The notes below the pieces were generated by a model. The model had not been told where the DNA came from. It did not search any database and saw only the letters and a list, made by a program, of their open reading frames with translations. 64,000 bases of DNA from Aurantiochytrium sp. KH105 (Eukaryota; Sar; Bigyra; Thraustochytrida; Thraustochytriidae). The position numbers and the translations under genes were made by a program. Position 1 is the first letter of the stretch. Each line of letters opens with the position of its first letter. The stretch spans positions 322,940 to 386,939 of the forward strand of contig BGKB01000044.1 of the NCBI GenBank assembly GCA_003116975.1. The letters run 5' to 3'. Shown here in pieces: positions 8,725 to 18,223 of the stretch.

Positions 8725-10053
8725 ATGGCGGACAACGCGTTGGCAAGGAGCCAAAGCGTACAAAGCGCACCACTCTCAAGAAGAGATGTAGAAGGCACGG
8801 CTGAAGAGCATCATGGTGGGCCGAAAAGACCCCGAGATGCTCTCGATGATATCCTCTTACAAGGCCAAGACTTTATTTTTGGGCGATCTACACACGAAAG
8901 TCGTCCTGACGGCAGCATTCTTGGTTTAGAAGACTCGTTTAAGACTAGTATCACACATGAAGAGTACGACAACTTTGCGAGCAAGATTAGCAGCACACAG
9001 GAGGAGGATGACTTTGCTAGCGCGTCTGCACCTGATCATGATCTTGATCTAGTAGGAGCATTTCAGGTTGATCAGAATGCATTAGCAGACCGTGAACAAG
9101 ACATGGTATTAACGAGGAAGCGCAGGGTGCGGCGACGATGTATTTTCCCAAGTGGGTGCTCTTCACAGGCTCGTGATTGTCGCACAATGTTATGCTTCGC
9201 TCACGGTGGCGGGCGCATGTGCGCTGTTGAGGGCTGTTCGCGCCAGGCAGTGCGCGCAAGGCCCTCTGCGACCCGTTCCGGGCTGTGCAAAAGGCACGGA
9301 GGCGGGCACAGATGCGTGGTCGAGGGCTGCACGACGGCCGCGCGGGCAGGCAAAAAATATTGTCGAAAACACCTAAAGGAGCAGCCGGAGGTTTACTCCG
9401 GTCTACCAGAGCAGCGGCCAACCTGCTCAGACGAAAGTGGATGCTCAAAGTTTTCGCAGCATGGAACACCCTTTTGCATCGGGCACTTTCGCTTTGTCCC
9501 TTGCGTGGAGAATCTCTGCACGGAACGCGCTCCAATGCGCAGCGATGGAAATCACCGTTGCCATTTGCACGGAGGCGCCTACCCGCGCTCTCAGCAGTCT
9601 TGGGCTGCAAGCCAGCGCAAGATGTTGGCGTGGCGAGCTCGTTCATCATCAAAACAAGGCGAAGAGCAGTCTAGGGACTTGCATCCTGCCATAATTCCAG
9701 CATCTTCTTCGTTTCCTTCGTCGGAATCTTCGTCATCCTCCACGTCCAAACGCAGGAGACTCTGTGGCGCCAAAGATTGCACACGGCAGGCTCGGGATAA
9801 GACTTCCATGCGATGCATTCGTCATGGCGGCGGTAAACGATGCCAGGAACGCGGGTGCCCCAATTCCGCTCTGGGCGGCTTCAATAAATGTGCGGCACAT
9901 GGCGCTGGAAAACGCTGTGCGGCACCAAATTGCAGCAAGCTTTCGCGTCCTTCCGCCTCCTTTTGCGCTTTGCATCTTTCGGTGAAAACCTTACATAGAC
10001 CTGTGAGTGCATCAGCCCAGCTCTCGAACACCAACTCTCTCGTAGATGCCTAA
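8725..10053 (+). CDS. HGGG (WRKY19-type) zinc-finger protein, shorter paralogue
   Basis: 442 residues from the ATG at 8725. After an acidic N-terminal region of about 130 residues (with QEEDDFASASAPDHDLDL), a first cluster begins at RRRCIFPSGC. It holds two clear fingers with C..C...C...HGGG, a third without the HGGG (CVVEGCTTAA...YCRKH), and two looser ones (CSDESGCSKF...FCIGH; CVENLCTERA...HLHGG). A Ser-rich linker with SSSSSSTSK follows. Then come three more units (LCGAKDC...HGGGKRC, CQERGC...HGAGKRC, CAAPNC...FCALH). It shares the finger consensus with the gene upstream and is probably a tandem paralogue, but the fingers are fewer, more diverged and split into two groups. Function not known. 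Confidence 0.85.
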   Translation: MADNALARSQSVQSAPLSRRDVEGTAEEHHGGPKRPRDALDDILLQGQDFIFGRSTHESRPDGSILGLEDSFKTSITHEEYDNFASKISSTQEEDDFASASAPDHDLDLVGAFQVDQNALADREQDMVLTRKRRVRRRCIFPSGCSSQARDCRTMLCFAHGGGRMCAVEGCSRQAVRARPSATRSGLCKRHGGGHRCVVEGCTTAARAGKKYCRKHLKEQPEVYSGLPEQRPTCSDESGCSKFSQHGTPFCIGHFRFVPCVENLCTERAPMRSDGNHRCHLHGGAYPRSQQSWAASQRKMLAWRARSSSKQGEEQSRDLHPAIIPASSSFPSSESSSSSTSKRRRLCGAKDCTRQARDKTSMRCIRHGGGKRCQERGCPNSALGGFNKCAAHGAGKRCAAPNCSKLSRPSASFCALHLSVKTLHRPVSASAQLSNTNSLVDA

Positions 10054-10671
10054 CTTCTGGCCCAACTGGCCCCAAGTGCTAGCAGCGCAGCATACTAGCC
10101 GAGTTCTAGCCTACTCTTGGTTCCCGATAGCTGCGCTACGGCCCGCGCCGGGTCCAGGCCGCGCCGCATCCTAATGATTGATTATAAGGCCCCTTTCATG
10201 TTCAATCGAATGTTGCAGCGCGACTGACAAAGAGACAGTGAGCGCGTCCTGAGACTGGCATATCAGCCTGAGACAGAGCTGGGCTCAGCTGCGCTAGACT
10301 GACTGACAGTGAGCCTGACATGTGAGACTGAGCTGAGCCTGCAATGCACCGTAGGTCAACGGCTCTCTTTTTGCTGCAAGCACACATGTGCAACAAAGCG
10401 CCGCGCAGGCTAAGTGCTCGCGCGCTCGCTCGCTTACTCGCTCACTCAGCGTAAGCAAGCAAGCAGGCAGGGGCGGGCGGGCAGGCAGGCAGGCAGGCAG
10501 GCAGGTGGAATCTGCCGCGAGCGCTCAACGCAGCTGCGTCACCCTGAACGGGAAACCTTGCGTTCGTTGTACAAAGGTGCGAACCTCGCATCGCCTCGTC
10601 CGTCATCGGGAGCAGCTGCTCTCACTTTCCTTGCGCGTGCGCGCCACCTCGAGACCGCCGCGAGAGACATC
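10054..10671. other. Intergenic upstream of CFAP61
   Basis: No gene seen. 10230-10345 is rich in CTGAGAC/GAGCCTG words. 10443-10506 is a GCAA/GCAG tetranucleotide tract. An open frame in phase with CFAP61 reaches back to 10414 but starts at a non-ATG codon and encodes only low-complexity sequence, so I take it as 5' UTR. Confidence 0.6.
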
Positions 10672-13600
10672 ATGTCGTCCTCATCAATGGCGGCAGCTGG
10701 CGGTGCGCCTTCCGAAGCACTGACAATTCGCCGCGCAGAAGCTGAGGATGCACGCCGACTTGCCGACCTTGTCGACGCCGAAGCGTGGCTCAAAAGCGCC
10801 GAAACGGGATCAATCACAAGCGCAAACTTTGAGGACAGCTTCGTGAGCGAATTGCTGCCTGGGTCTTTACTGTGCGTTGCGGTCGAGGACGCGCAAGGGC
10901 AAATCGTTGGCTTTGCTGCCTTTGATGATCGTCCAACACGAGGTTTTGCCTCGGCGGAGCAAGCTTGCGCAGCCATTGAGATGCCAGGCGCGGACTCTGC
11001 AAATACCATTTTTCTCACTTGCTGGGGATCTCAGGAAGACATTAGCGCAGCTTGCCTTGACTTGTGCATGCGCACACTCTTCGACACGCTGCCACGAAGC
11101 GACTATGTTGTCATCATGTGCCACCCCCGGTGCCGCGACAAAGAGCTTTTCCGAGACATGTATTTCGACGACGCTGGCATTTACGATTCAAGCGACGCAA
11201 AGGACGAAGGAGCGCAGTGGCTTGTTCTCTGCTCAGGAAGAACGAGCTGGAGACTGAACCTGGATACAAGGCCTGCCCAAGTCGAGGACTACGATGACCT
11301 CGTAAAAATCTTCGATGCCCAAAGTCAGATTCTCACCAAGACCTTTGGAGAGTTCTTCCTGGCGGAACTGATTGAGGCGCAGGATGAAGATAATCGCGCC
11401 GTAGCTGCAACTCTGCGTGGGCGCGCTGTCGGCATGATGTGTCTCACAACGCAAGTCGACGTCGGTCTTTTGCAGAACAACTTTGAACTGGACGCCTTTG
11501 ACAATCTCGTTGCCTCGAGCGAAGTATCTGCAGAGAACGAGGCTGCCTTTGGTAGTGAAGCAAAGCTTGCGGAGCGTGCTTCCGAAAACGTCTTTGCCAT
11601 CTCTGTATTTTGCATCGCTGAGGAACATAGGTCAAGAACGCGTGATGTTCTCATTGCCGCATTCGAGTCTTTTCCGGGCAAAGAATACCTTGCACTGACC
11701 CTGCCATGCGAGGTGCACGAAAGCGCATTGCTGCCTTTTTTCACCGCGATTGCACCTCGAGACGGTACAACGCTTTCTCACAGCCTCTATGTTCTCCACC
11801 GGGACGCGCTCCGCGTGCTCAAGGCAGCTGATTTTGCGCTCGATGGTGCGATCGAGGCCAAGACTGGCTCCGAAGGAAAGTACGATGCGCACGTCCCAGT
11901 CCCGCGTTGGGTTGGCGGCAGTCAGATGCGCGTTCGCGTCTCAGACATGAGTCAGCTCGATCAAAGCGCCATAGCAAGCCTTCTCGATGGCCTGGAGATG
12001 AGCGAAGAGGCCCAGAACCAGGCCGCCCATGCGGACAATCAAGCTCTGATGGTCGAGGTTCTTGGTCAGCTCATCGGATTGGTCGTGTTGCAACCGGGCG
12101 TCAATCCTGATGAGCTCGAAAAGCTCGGCCAAAAGTTTCACATGGAAGCTGTCCAGGGAATCCCGACGTCAGCCGCACAGCGAAGGCATCTCCGGATCAG
12201 TGCAGTTCTGCAAATGTCACTGCTTCCCATTTTCAATCAGTTCGCTCGGCTCATCCTCCAAGAGGTGATGCGCCAGGTCAACGTGCACGGCCTCATCTTT
12301 CAACTCTTCCCCGGGCAGCTTCCACCCGTGGCAGTTGTTGAAGAAATGGTACCACTCCGCCCGAGACGAACGTTCTCACTGCAGCGTGCGCGAAAGCTGC
12401 GTCACGTGCACGAGCCTCCAGAGGAGAACACGCGCTTTTCACTCTTCATGCTTTCGCGTGCTGCACTCTCAGAGCCGCGTCTTACTTTGAATGCGCGTAT
12501 TGTGGTCGTCGGCGCGTCGACTGCAGGTCTGTCTTTGCTGGAGGAGCTGCTTACGATTCCTCATGCGCATTTCCCTAAACTCACCCTCATTGCACCCGGA
12601 GGAGTTGCTGATGAACGCTTTGATGGAGTGCGCGGACTTTGCACACAGGGTACGAGTGCTCCTGGCGCGTACGATTCGCGCTTTTTGGACCGCCTTGGAC
12701 TACGGGAACGCGTCACCATCGTAGAAGAGCGAATGCTCTTCATTGAGCGCGAACCACAGGCCGTGGTACTTGCAGACGGCTCCTTGTTGCAGTACGATTT
12801 CCTCGTGCTTGCCACAGGCCTGCAGGACACTTCGTTGCATCGACTGTGCGACGTCAAGCATGCAGAACTTGCTAACTCCAAGTCTCTCGCTGAATCTGCA
12901 TACTCGGTTGGCGGAAACCCCCGGGAAGCTGTTTTCCTGCGAAGGGCGATCCAGGCGAAGCACGTCAAGGTCAAGGCGCAAACCCTGGTTTATGGTGCCA
13001 CGCTCGAAGCGTACGCAGTTGTACAGTCTCTGCTGGATTGGGGTCTGCCAGGAGCGAGCATCACCATGATCCATCCACCGGACGCCCCCTGTCCGTTTTC
13101 GCGCGACACTTGGATTTCGGAGCGCGTCGCGCAAGCTGTCGAAGCCGCTGGAGTCGTCGTTGTCCAAGGACTTCGCCTGGTTGGCGTTACCCGAGATCCT
13201 GGCACAGGCGCTGTGTGCCAAGCAAGTTTCTTGAAGGAGACCAAGGCGCAAGCGGAAGAGCAAAGCGACGATATCCCCACCGGCACGGAAGGTTCAAGCT
13301 CCGAGAACCCCGAGTCTGAAGAATCAAAATTAGAAGGAGCAGCATCGAGCGCCTCGGCAACATTCGAGGCCGCGGGCAGTGTCAGTACGAATGCAAGGGC
13401 TTTGCTCCGCGAATCAATGGAGGCCTACGAGACGACAGCGCCGGGAGTGGAAGGCGAAGCCTTGGAGGTCATGAAGTGCCGTCTTTTTATCACGGCAGAC
13501 ACGAAGAACGTGGACCCTGACATTTTTGCATCGGTGAACGACACGGGCCTCGTTTACGATGGTCGCATGGTAGTGAATAGCTGCTTCCAAACAGTTGATT

Positions 13601-14487
13601 CTCGCATCTTTGGCTGTGGCACAAACACCAAGTTCTCACGAAGATACCGGGCCCCGCTGACAATCGAGCACCACAGCTCTCGTGAGGTCGGGGCACGCAT
13701 TGCCGCGAGTCTGCTCCGCTTTGTTGATCCGCTGCGGTCCAGCGAGGCCGCGAAAGAAGGCCTTCCCGATACTCTTCCCGTGTGGTCGATGCCGCACGTG
13801 AAGGCGCACAATGTCGAGCTTCCTGGCAAGGTGTCCTATTTCCATGCGTGCACACCGGGCTGGGACGGCTCCGCACGGCACTCTGTGCTCGAGACAAAGT
13901 CCGAGACGGGATTCTGTCGACTCGAGGTGACTCACGCTGGTTACCTTGCTAGCGTCTCTTACGGTATTAGCGAGGAGGCGATTCTTACGCGGAGCGAAGG
14001 CCAGTCATTGAGTGCTGCCCGTATTCGCGCGCTCAAGAACCGAACAGTGCCTGTCGATCAACTTGTCGGCCTCCATCTTTCGTATTTGAACGGGATCGAG
14101 GACCAGCTCGCGCGTGGTCGAGTCGAAGATCTTCTTGAGTTTCTCTCTCAGGATTGGGCTTCCGCTTTGTATCACGATCGCTTTGGCAGCTTTTGTCGCG
14201 ACTTGCAAGGATTCTTTGCCAGTGAGGCAGATCGGGACCTCAAGGATGTTGTGCGCCAGCTTACTGCGACATATGCTTCGGAGACTGCCGAGGAGCTCGA
14301 TATTGCTGCGCAGCGCAGTCAGCTCATTGGCCCATCGGGCCAGGCTCTGCCAGGTCTCGCCAAGAAGTCGATTCAAGCTCGTGTCGTGAGTTTCCTTCGC
14401 AGCAATGCCGATCTACTTGACATGTACGCGCTCCCGGCGCTTCGTTCGCCTCATTTCGGTGCTTCGGCAAGACTTGACAAGAAGTAA
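10672..14487 (+). CDS. CFAP61: Cilia- and flagella-associated protein 61 (CFAP61/FAP61)
   Basis: 1271 residues from the ATG at 10672 (human CFAP61 is about 1240). CFAP61 belongs to the calmodulin- and spoke-associated complex at the base of radial spokes, near spoke 3, in motile axonemes. The N-terminal half has an acetyltransferase-like beginning, LTIRRAEAEDARRLADLVD. A second similar block follows (TRPAQVEDYDDLVKIFDAQ), as does the family-typical LQNNFELDAFDNL. The C-terminal half has a Rossmann nucleotide-binding fold opening with NARIVVVGASTAGLSLLEEL at about residue 607, and further flavoprotein-disulfide-reductase-like motifs (LVLATGLQDTSL, IFGCGTNTKFSRRYRAP). An acidic Ser/Glu-rich insert (about 860-915) interrupts this part. 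No intron. The presence of this gene implies a motile flagellated stage, such as a zoospore. Family assignment is by recognised motif order. Confidence 0.88.
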   Translation: MSSSSMAAAGGAPSEALTIRRAEAEDARRLADLVDAEAWLKSAETGSITSANFEDSFVSELLPGSLLCVAVEDAQGQIVGFAAFDDRPTRGFASAEQACAAIEMPGADSANTIFLTCWGSQEDISAACLDLCMRTLFDTLPRSDYVVIMCHPRCRDKELFRDMYFDDAGIYDSSDAKDEGAQWLVLCSGRTSWRLNLDTRPAQVEDYDDLVKIFDAQSQILTKTFGEFFLAELIEAQDEDNRAVAATLRGRAVGMMCLTTQVDVGLLQNNFELDAFDNLVASSEVSAENEAAFGSEAKLAERASENVFAISVFCIAEEHRSRTRDVLIAAFESFPGKEYLALTLPCEVHESALLPFFTAIAPRDGTTLSHSLYVLHRDALRVLKAADFALDGAIEAKTGSEGKYDAHVPVPRWVGGSQMRVRVSDMSQLDQSAIASLLDGLEMSEEAQNQAAHADNQALMVEVLGQLIGLVVLQPGVNPDELEKLGQKFHMEAVQGIPTSAAQRRHLRISAVLQMSLLPIFNQFARLILQEVMRQVNVHGLIFQLFPGQLPPVAVVEEMVPLRPRRTFSLQRARKLRHVHEPPEENTRFSLFMLSRAALSEPRLTLNARIVVVGASTAGLSLLEELLTIPHAHFPKLTLIAPGGVADERFDGVRGLCTQGTSAPGAYDSRFLDRLGLRERVTIVEERMLFIEREPQAVVLADGSLLQYDFLVLATGLQDTSLHRLCDVKHAELANSKSLAESAYSVGGNPREAVFLRRAIQAKHVKVKAQTLVYGATLEAYAVVQSLLDWGLPGASITMIHPPDAPCPFSRDTWISERVAQAVEAAGVVVVQGLRLVGVTRDPGTGAVCQASFLKETKAQAEEQSDDIPTGTEGSSSENPESEESKLEGAASSASATFEAAGSVSTNARALLRESMEAYETTAPGVEGEALEVMKCRLFITADTKNVDPDIFASVNDTGLVYDGRMVVNSCFQTVDSRIFGCGTNTKFSRRYRAPLTIEHHSSREVGARIAASLLRFVDPLRSSEAAKEGLPDTLPVWSMPHVKAHNVELPGKVSYFHACTPGWDGSARHSVLETKSETGFCRLEVTHAGYLASVSYGISEEAILTRSEGQSLSAARIRALKNRTVPVDQLVGLHLSYLNGIEDQLARGRVEDLLEFLSQDWASALYHDRFGSFCRDLQGFFASEADRDLKDVVRQLTATYASETAEELDIAAQRSQLIGPSGQALPGLAKKSIQARVVSFLRSNADLLDMYALPALRSPHFGASARLDKK

Positions 14488-14945
14488 AAAGTATCTCTTG
14501 TGTGCACGAAATTATTTGTTTGGCCTGGGTCGACAAGCGATTCCCGCATTCCTTCTTTTTTCTTTGTTGAAAAAAGTTAAGCTGGTATACGTTGGGCGGC
14601 ACTTCAAGACGTCAAAGTTCTAGACGCAAAACCATCAGAAAAAGTAAAAAGGAAGAGGAAAGAGAAAAAGGAAGTATAAAAAGTCGACGTCCTTTCTTGT
14701 GGGTGGGTATCTAGGGTTTACATCCTTCGAATTTAACGTGATCTCTTCTTCTTTTGTCTTTTCTCACTCCGCTTCTAGTCACTCAACTTACTTCATTGGC
14801 CCGAAAGCGGTCGATATATGCATCACTTTTTAAAAATAAAAAAGTGAACCTACGCTGTGTTTGGGGGCAACGAACGCAAGAGGAAAAACATATCTTGGTA
14901 GAAAATACAACATCATCATCACTTTTAACATCATTACCAGCATCA
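14488..14945. other. Convergent 3' intergenic region
   Basis: AT-richer than the genes around it, with A-tracts at 14630-14680 and 14830-14850. Lies between two convergent genes. Nothing else seen. Confidence 0.6.
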
Positions 14946-16184
14946 TTAGGCAGATGCAGCATTCGTTGCGTCAGCGCCCTTAACCTCTTTCCACTTGCAG
15001 CGGAAAAAACAGACAGCAACATAACGAACGCCCTTGGAAATAGGCAGGCCATGATGCCACACAAGAGCATCGAGACAGCAAATGTCTCCAGGCTGGAGCA
15101 CGTAGGTTTGCTCCGGCTGCTCACCTTTTTCGTTTCTGGGGCCATCCCAAATCTTGATCCCGGGCCAATCATGCGGGTCGTCGGTGGGAAGCGCGACAAT
15201 AAGACTACCATCACACTTTGCACTATCGACGTGCTTGCCAAACTCTTGTTTACCTTCAACGGGGATGTACTTTGTGACAAAGCTGTTGAGCGCGTACACT
15301 TCGGCATTCTTGAGACCGTGGAGCTCCTCGTACCAGCTCTTAAAACGAAGCCTGCAGCGCTCCATCACGGGTGCCATGCAGTCGCGAAGAGGCTCCGTGA
15401 TGGGCACTTGCGGGCTCCAGTGCTCGTGGCAATCCATGTAACAAGACTGCGTCCAATTCTTGTACCTGCTGTATTCTTGGAGTTGTTGCTCGTGATAGTA
15501 CTTTTTCACGCCCTCAAAAGCTTTGGAGAGCTCCTCTGCAGGCACGACGTCACGGATGCAGGCATGTCGAGGCTTTGTGGTCTTTCGAGCTGCGGCAGAC
15601 GTTTTACGACGTAAGAAGGCCCCAAGCTGAACAATGTTTGCACTGAAGCCGACAGCCTCAACCGCAGCGACGAGGTCGGCATCCTTTACAGTCTGCTCCA
15701 CGAGAGCATTTGCAGACGCAGTCTTTGCGGAGGCCATGGCTTCCTGAACGCCTGGGACACCCTTGAGAGCGCGAATGACGGTGGCCCCACAATTTTTGTC
15801 ACACATCATGCCGTCTACGCGGAGTTTCACGCGGCGCACCTTTGTCTCGGGCTCGGCGATCTTGGCAGCGAAGCCAATGGCATCTACTGCTGCCACCAGG
15901 TCCTCGTCTTTGACCGCGGCCTCGACGACTGCGGTGGCGCGCTTGGTGGCAGCGACCGCAGTGGCCTCGACAACGCCCGGGACGTTGCGCAGCGCGCGCT
16001 CCACGGCGGTTCCGCAGTTCCCTTGGCACATCATGCCCGACACGTACAGGTCGACGCGCCTCCGCGCTGCGCGGGCCTTGTGCGCCTCCCTCGCGCCGCG
16101 TTGCCTCGCGAGCACGAGCGCGCCGGCGACGGCGACGGCCGCGGCCGCCCACAGGCCCCTCGGCCCATCTTCGAGCGCGGCCAT
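14946..16184 (-). CDS. Two heavy-metal-associated (HMA) domains fused to a 2OG-Fe(II) oxygenase (prolyl-4-hydroxylase-like)
   Basis: 412 residues from the ATG at 16184. A hydrophobic anchor, LWAAAAVAVAGALVLA (residues 11-26), suggests membrane attachment. Two HMA-like beta-alpha-beta domains follow (about 42-110 and 117-185). Their metal motifs are GMMCQGNCG (C53, C57) and GMMCDKNCG (C128, C132), so the spacing is Cys-x3-Cys rather than the usual Cys-x2-Cys. Residues 205-400 form a double-stranded beta-helix oxygenase. The HxD iron ligands are H318-V-D320 in KHVDSAKCDGS, the distal His is H377 or H378 in WHHGLP, and R387 is a candidate 2-oxoglutarate anchor. The oxygenase part resembles prolyl-4-hydroxylase-like enzymes; its substrate is unknown. 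Copper or iron delivery by the HMA domains to the oxygenase, or metal sensing, is inference. Divergent from EBP2 across a 0.5 kb promoter. Confidence 0.82.
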   Translation of the reverse strand: MAALEDGPRGLWAAAAVAVAGALVLARQRGAREAHKARAARRRVDLYVSGMMCQGNCGTAVERALRNVPGVVEATAVAATKRATAVVEAAVKDEDLVAAVDAIGFAAKIAEPETKVRRVKLRVDGMMCDKNCGATVIRALKGVPGVQEAMASAKTASANALVEQTVKDADLVAAVEAVGFSANIVQLGAFLRRKTSAAARKTTKPRHACIRDVVPAEELSKAFEGVKKYYHEQQLQEYSRYKNWTQSCYMDCHEHWSPQVPITEPLRDCMAPVMERCRLRFKSWYEELHGLKNAEVYALNSFVTKYIPVEGKQEFGKHVDSAKCDGSLIVALPTDDPHDWPGIKIWDGPRNEKGEQPEQTYVLQPGDICCLDALVWHHGLPISKGVRYVAVCFFRCKWKEVKGADATNAASA

Positions 16185-16377
16185 CCTGCCCCTTTCTCCG
16201 CCCCCCGCCCTCTTCCGCCCTCTCCTCCCCCTTCCTGCCCAGGCGCGCTCTTGCCGGCTCCCCTGGCCTCGCGCCCGAGCTCGCCGCGCGCGTCCCTCTC
16301 CGCCGCGTCCCTCTCCGCCGCGTCCTCGCGCGCCGTTTCCCTCTTTGCTGTCGCGTTGTGCGCGGCGGCCCTCGAAA

Positions 16378-16490
16378 TGCGTTGCGCGGCCCAAAATGCG
16401 TTGCGCGGCCCAAAACGCGTTGCGCGGCCCAAACTGCGTTGCGCGGCCCAAACTGCGTTGCGCGGCCCAAATTGCGTTGCGCGGCCCGCC
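16378..16490. promoter_or_regulatory. Six-copy 19-bp repeat (GCGTTGCGCGGCCCAAA) in a divergent promoter
   Basis: GCGTTGCGC starts at 16379, 16398, 16417, 16436, 16455 and 16474, exactly 19 bp apart, each followed by GGCCCAAA except the last. It lies 194 bp upstream of the HMA-oxygenase start and 224 bp upstream of the EBP2 start. The same core word is iterated in another divergent promoter at 45132-45200. Regulatory function is inferred from position and recurrence. Confidence 0.7.
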
Positions 16491-16713
16491 TGCTGTGTGG
16501 AGAGGGGAGGCGGGGAGGCGGGTGGGTGGCGGCGGCGCAGAACCGCTTGGTCGGGAGCGCGGAAAGCGGCGAGGGCGCGGGCGAGCGACGGGAGGAGGGC
16601 GCGGGCGGCGCGAGGCAGGCGCGGGGCTGCGCGGCGTCGGGCGGGAGCAGCGAGCGAGGCGAGAAGCGGGCCCGGGCGCTCGCTCGATCGGATCGCTTCA
16701 AAGGTCAGCCATC

Positions 16714-17832
16714 ATGGTGAAGCGGCAGAAGAAGGGCGCGACCCGCGCGCGGGCCTCGCCGGAGGACGCGCCAGGCTTCGTGGCGCCCGAGGCTGCCGAT
16801 GTGGAGCAGGACCTCGCGCTCGGCGAGAGCGGCAAACATGTCCTGGCGCAGATCGCCAACGTGCGCAAGGCCATGAAGAAGAACAAGGAGAAAATGAGCA
16901 AGGCCGCCCGTGAGGAGGAAGACGACGGCGGCGACGACCTCGTGGCCGCAACAGGCTCGGGAGCCAACGACGAGGACGCCGGCTGCGACTCGGAGGAGGA
17001 GGCGCTGCGAAGAATCAAAGCAGAGCGCGCTGCTCTTGCTGCCGGTAAAGACGTTCGCAAGGCTGGGGCTGGCGCGGCTGATGCGGAGGGCAGTGGCGAA
17101 GACGAAGACGAAGACGAGGATGAGGACGAGGACGAGGAAGAGGCGCAAATGTTGAAAGACGAAGCCGTCTTGCAGAGACTCGAGGACTTCAAGCTCAAGG
17201 GTCCTTTTGCAGAGACCCTGGCGGTCGTCGCCGAGGAGCCAAGCGAATTCGACGACGCCGAGGATGACCTCAAGCGAGAGGTTGAGTTCTACAACCAAGC
17301 GCTTCGCGCAGTCAAGATTGGACGCACACATCTCGACGAAGACAAGGTCCCGCACATGCGGCCAATCGACTATTTTGCAGAAATGATCAAGAGCGATGAG
17401 CACATGGCACGTGTCAAGCAGAACCTCCTCTTTGAAAAGAAGAAGATTGAGGCCTTTGAGCAGCGCAAGCAGCAACAAGAATACAAAAAGTATGCCAAAA
17501 AGCTCCAGGCCGAAAAGCAAAAGGAAAAGGCAGCTTGGAAGAAACGCGACAAGGAGCTCGCGCACGAGTTCAAGGCAAAGGGCGCTGTCGAAGGTGCCAT
17601 TGCTTCCACGCGCCGAGGCAACAAGCGAGAACGCGAAGACGCTCCTGCCGGGAGCCCTGGTGCCGGTCGCTCCGGCCCCAACAAGAAACGTCAGCTCAAG
17701 AACGAAAAGTACGGTTTCGGTGGACGTTCTCAGCGCAAGAACGATGCCAAGAGCGTTGGCTCCATGTTTACGCAAGAAAACGGCCGCGGTGGCAAAAAGG
17801 GTCGCCCTGGCAAGTCGCGCCGGGCCAGGTGA
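16714..17832 (+). CDS. EBP2: rRNA-processing protein EBP2 (EBNA1BP2 homologue)
   Basis: 372 residues from the ATG at 16714. EBP2 is a nucleolar 60S assembly factor needed for 27S pre-rRNA processing. The N-terminal 175 residues are charged and low in complexity, with an Asp/Glu run at about 128-145. The conserved core begins near LQRLEDFKLKGPFAETL and contains DDLKREVEFYNQALRAVKIG, HMRPIDYFAEMIKSDEHMARV and the long basic helix EKKKIEAFEQRKQQQEYKKYAKK, which together define the Ebp2 family. The C-terminal tail is Gly/Lys/Arg-rich with KNEKYGFGGRSQRKNDAKS, also typical. The longer upstream open frame is GC-rich 5' sequence that includes the promoter repeats and is rejected as coding. Human EBP2 has 306 residues and the yeast protein 427, so the length fits. 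Confidence 0.93.
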   Translation: MVKRQKKGATRARASPEDAPGFVAPEAADVEQDLALGESGKHVLAQIANVRKAMKKNKEKMSKAAREEEDDGGDDLVAATGSGANDEDAGCDSEEEALRRIKAERAALAAGKDVRKAGAGAADAEGSGEDEDEDEDEDEDEEEAQMLKDEAVLQRLEDFKLKGPFAETLAVVAEEPSEFDDAEDDLKREVEFYNQALRAVKIGRTHLDEDKVPHMRPIDYFAEMIKSDEHMARVKQNLLFEKKKIEAFEQRKQQQEYKKYAKKLQAEKQKEKAAWKKRDKELAHEFKAKGAVEGAIASTRRGNKREREDAPAGSPGAGRSGPNKKRQLKNEKYGFGGRSQRKNDAKSVGSMFTQENGRGGKKGRPGKSRRAR

Positions 17833-18223
17833 AATATCGTGTAGCTCTTCATATAATCAACCATGTACGTGTGCGAGGATTTCCAGGCGCCATGAGAGAG
17901 CCTTGATTGCCTTTGTTTGCAAGATGTGAGGTCGTGGCGGCGGTCAAAGGTGGGCATGTTCCGGCACGACGCATCCAAGCCGGCAGGCCGGCGATAGCAA
18001 ACAAGGTTGTAATGTACGTGGGCAAGAAATTATAATAATAAGTTGAAAGAAAAGCAAGTTGACAGTGAATCCATCGATCAACGAATCGCTCATCGCGCGC
18101 ATTGCATTTGAGGCTTTGCAACGAGAGGCCTGTTGCGATTGTACTGACAGCAGTGAGAGCGTCACTTTCTGGAAACGTTATAGCTTGCGCACGTGATGTG
18201 CTTTCCAAGCCTCGAACCTCAAC
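17833..18223. other. Convergent 3' intergenic region
   Basis: 391 bp between the EBP2 stop and the stop of the membrane protein on the other strand. No further gene or RNA seen. Confidence 0.6.

Noticed and set aside
15763-16713. N-terminal extension of EBP2 and of the HMA-oxygenase into the shared promoter
   Set aside because: Both extensions are read from the 19-bp repeats and GC-rich flank, lack conserved sequence, and give proteins longer than the families.
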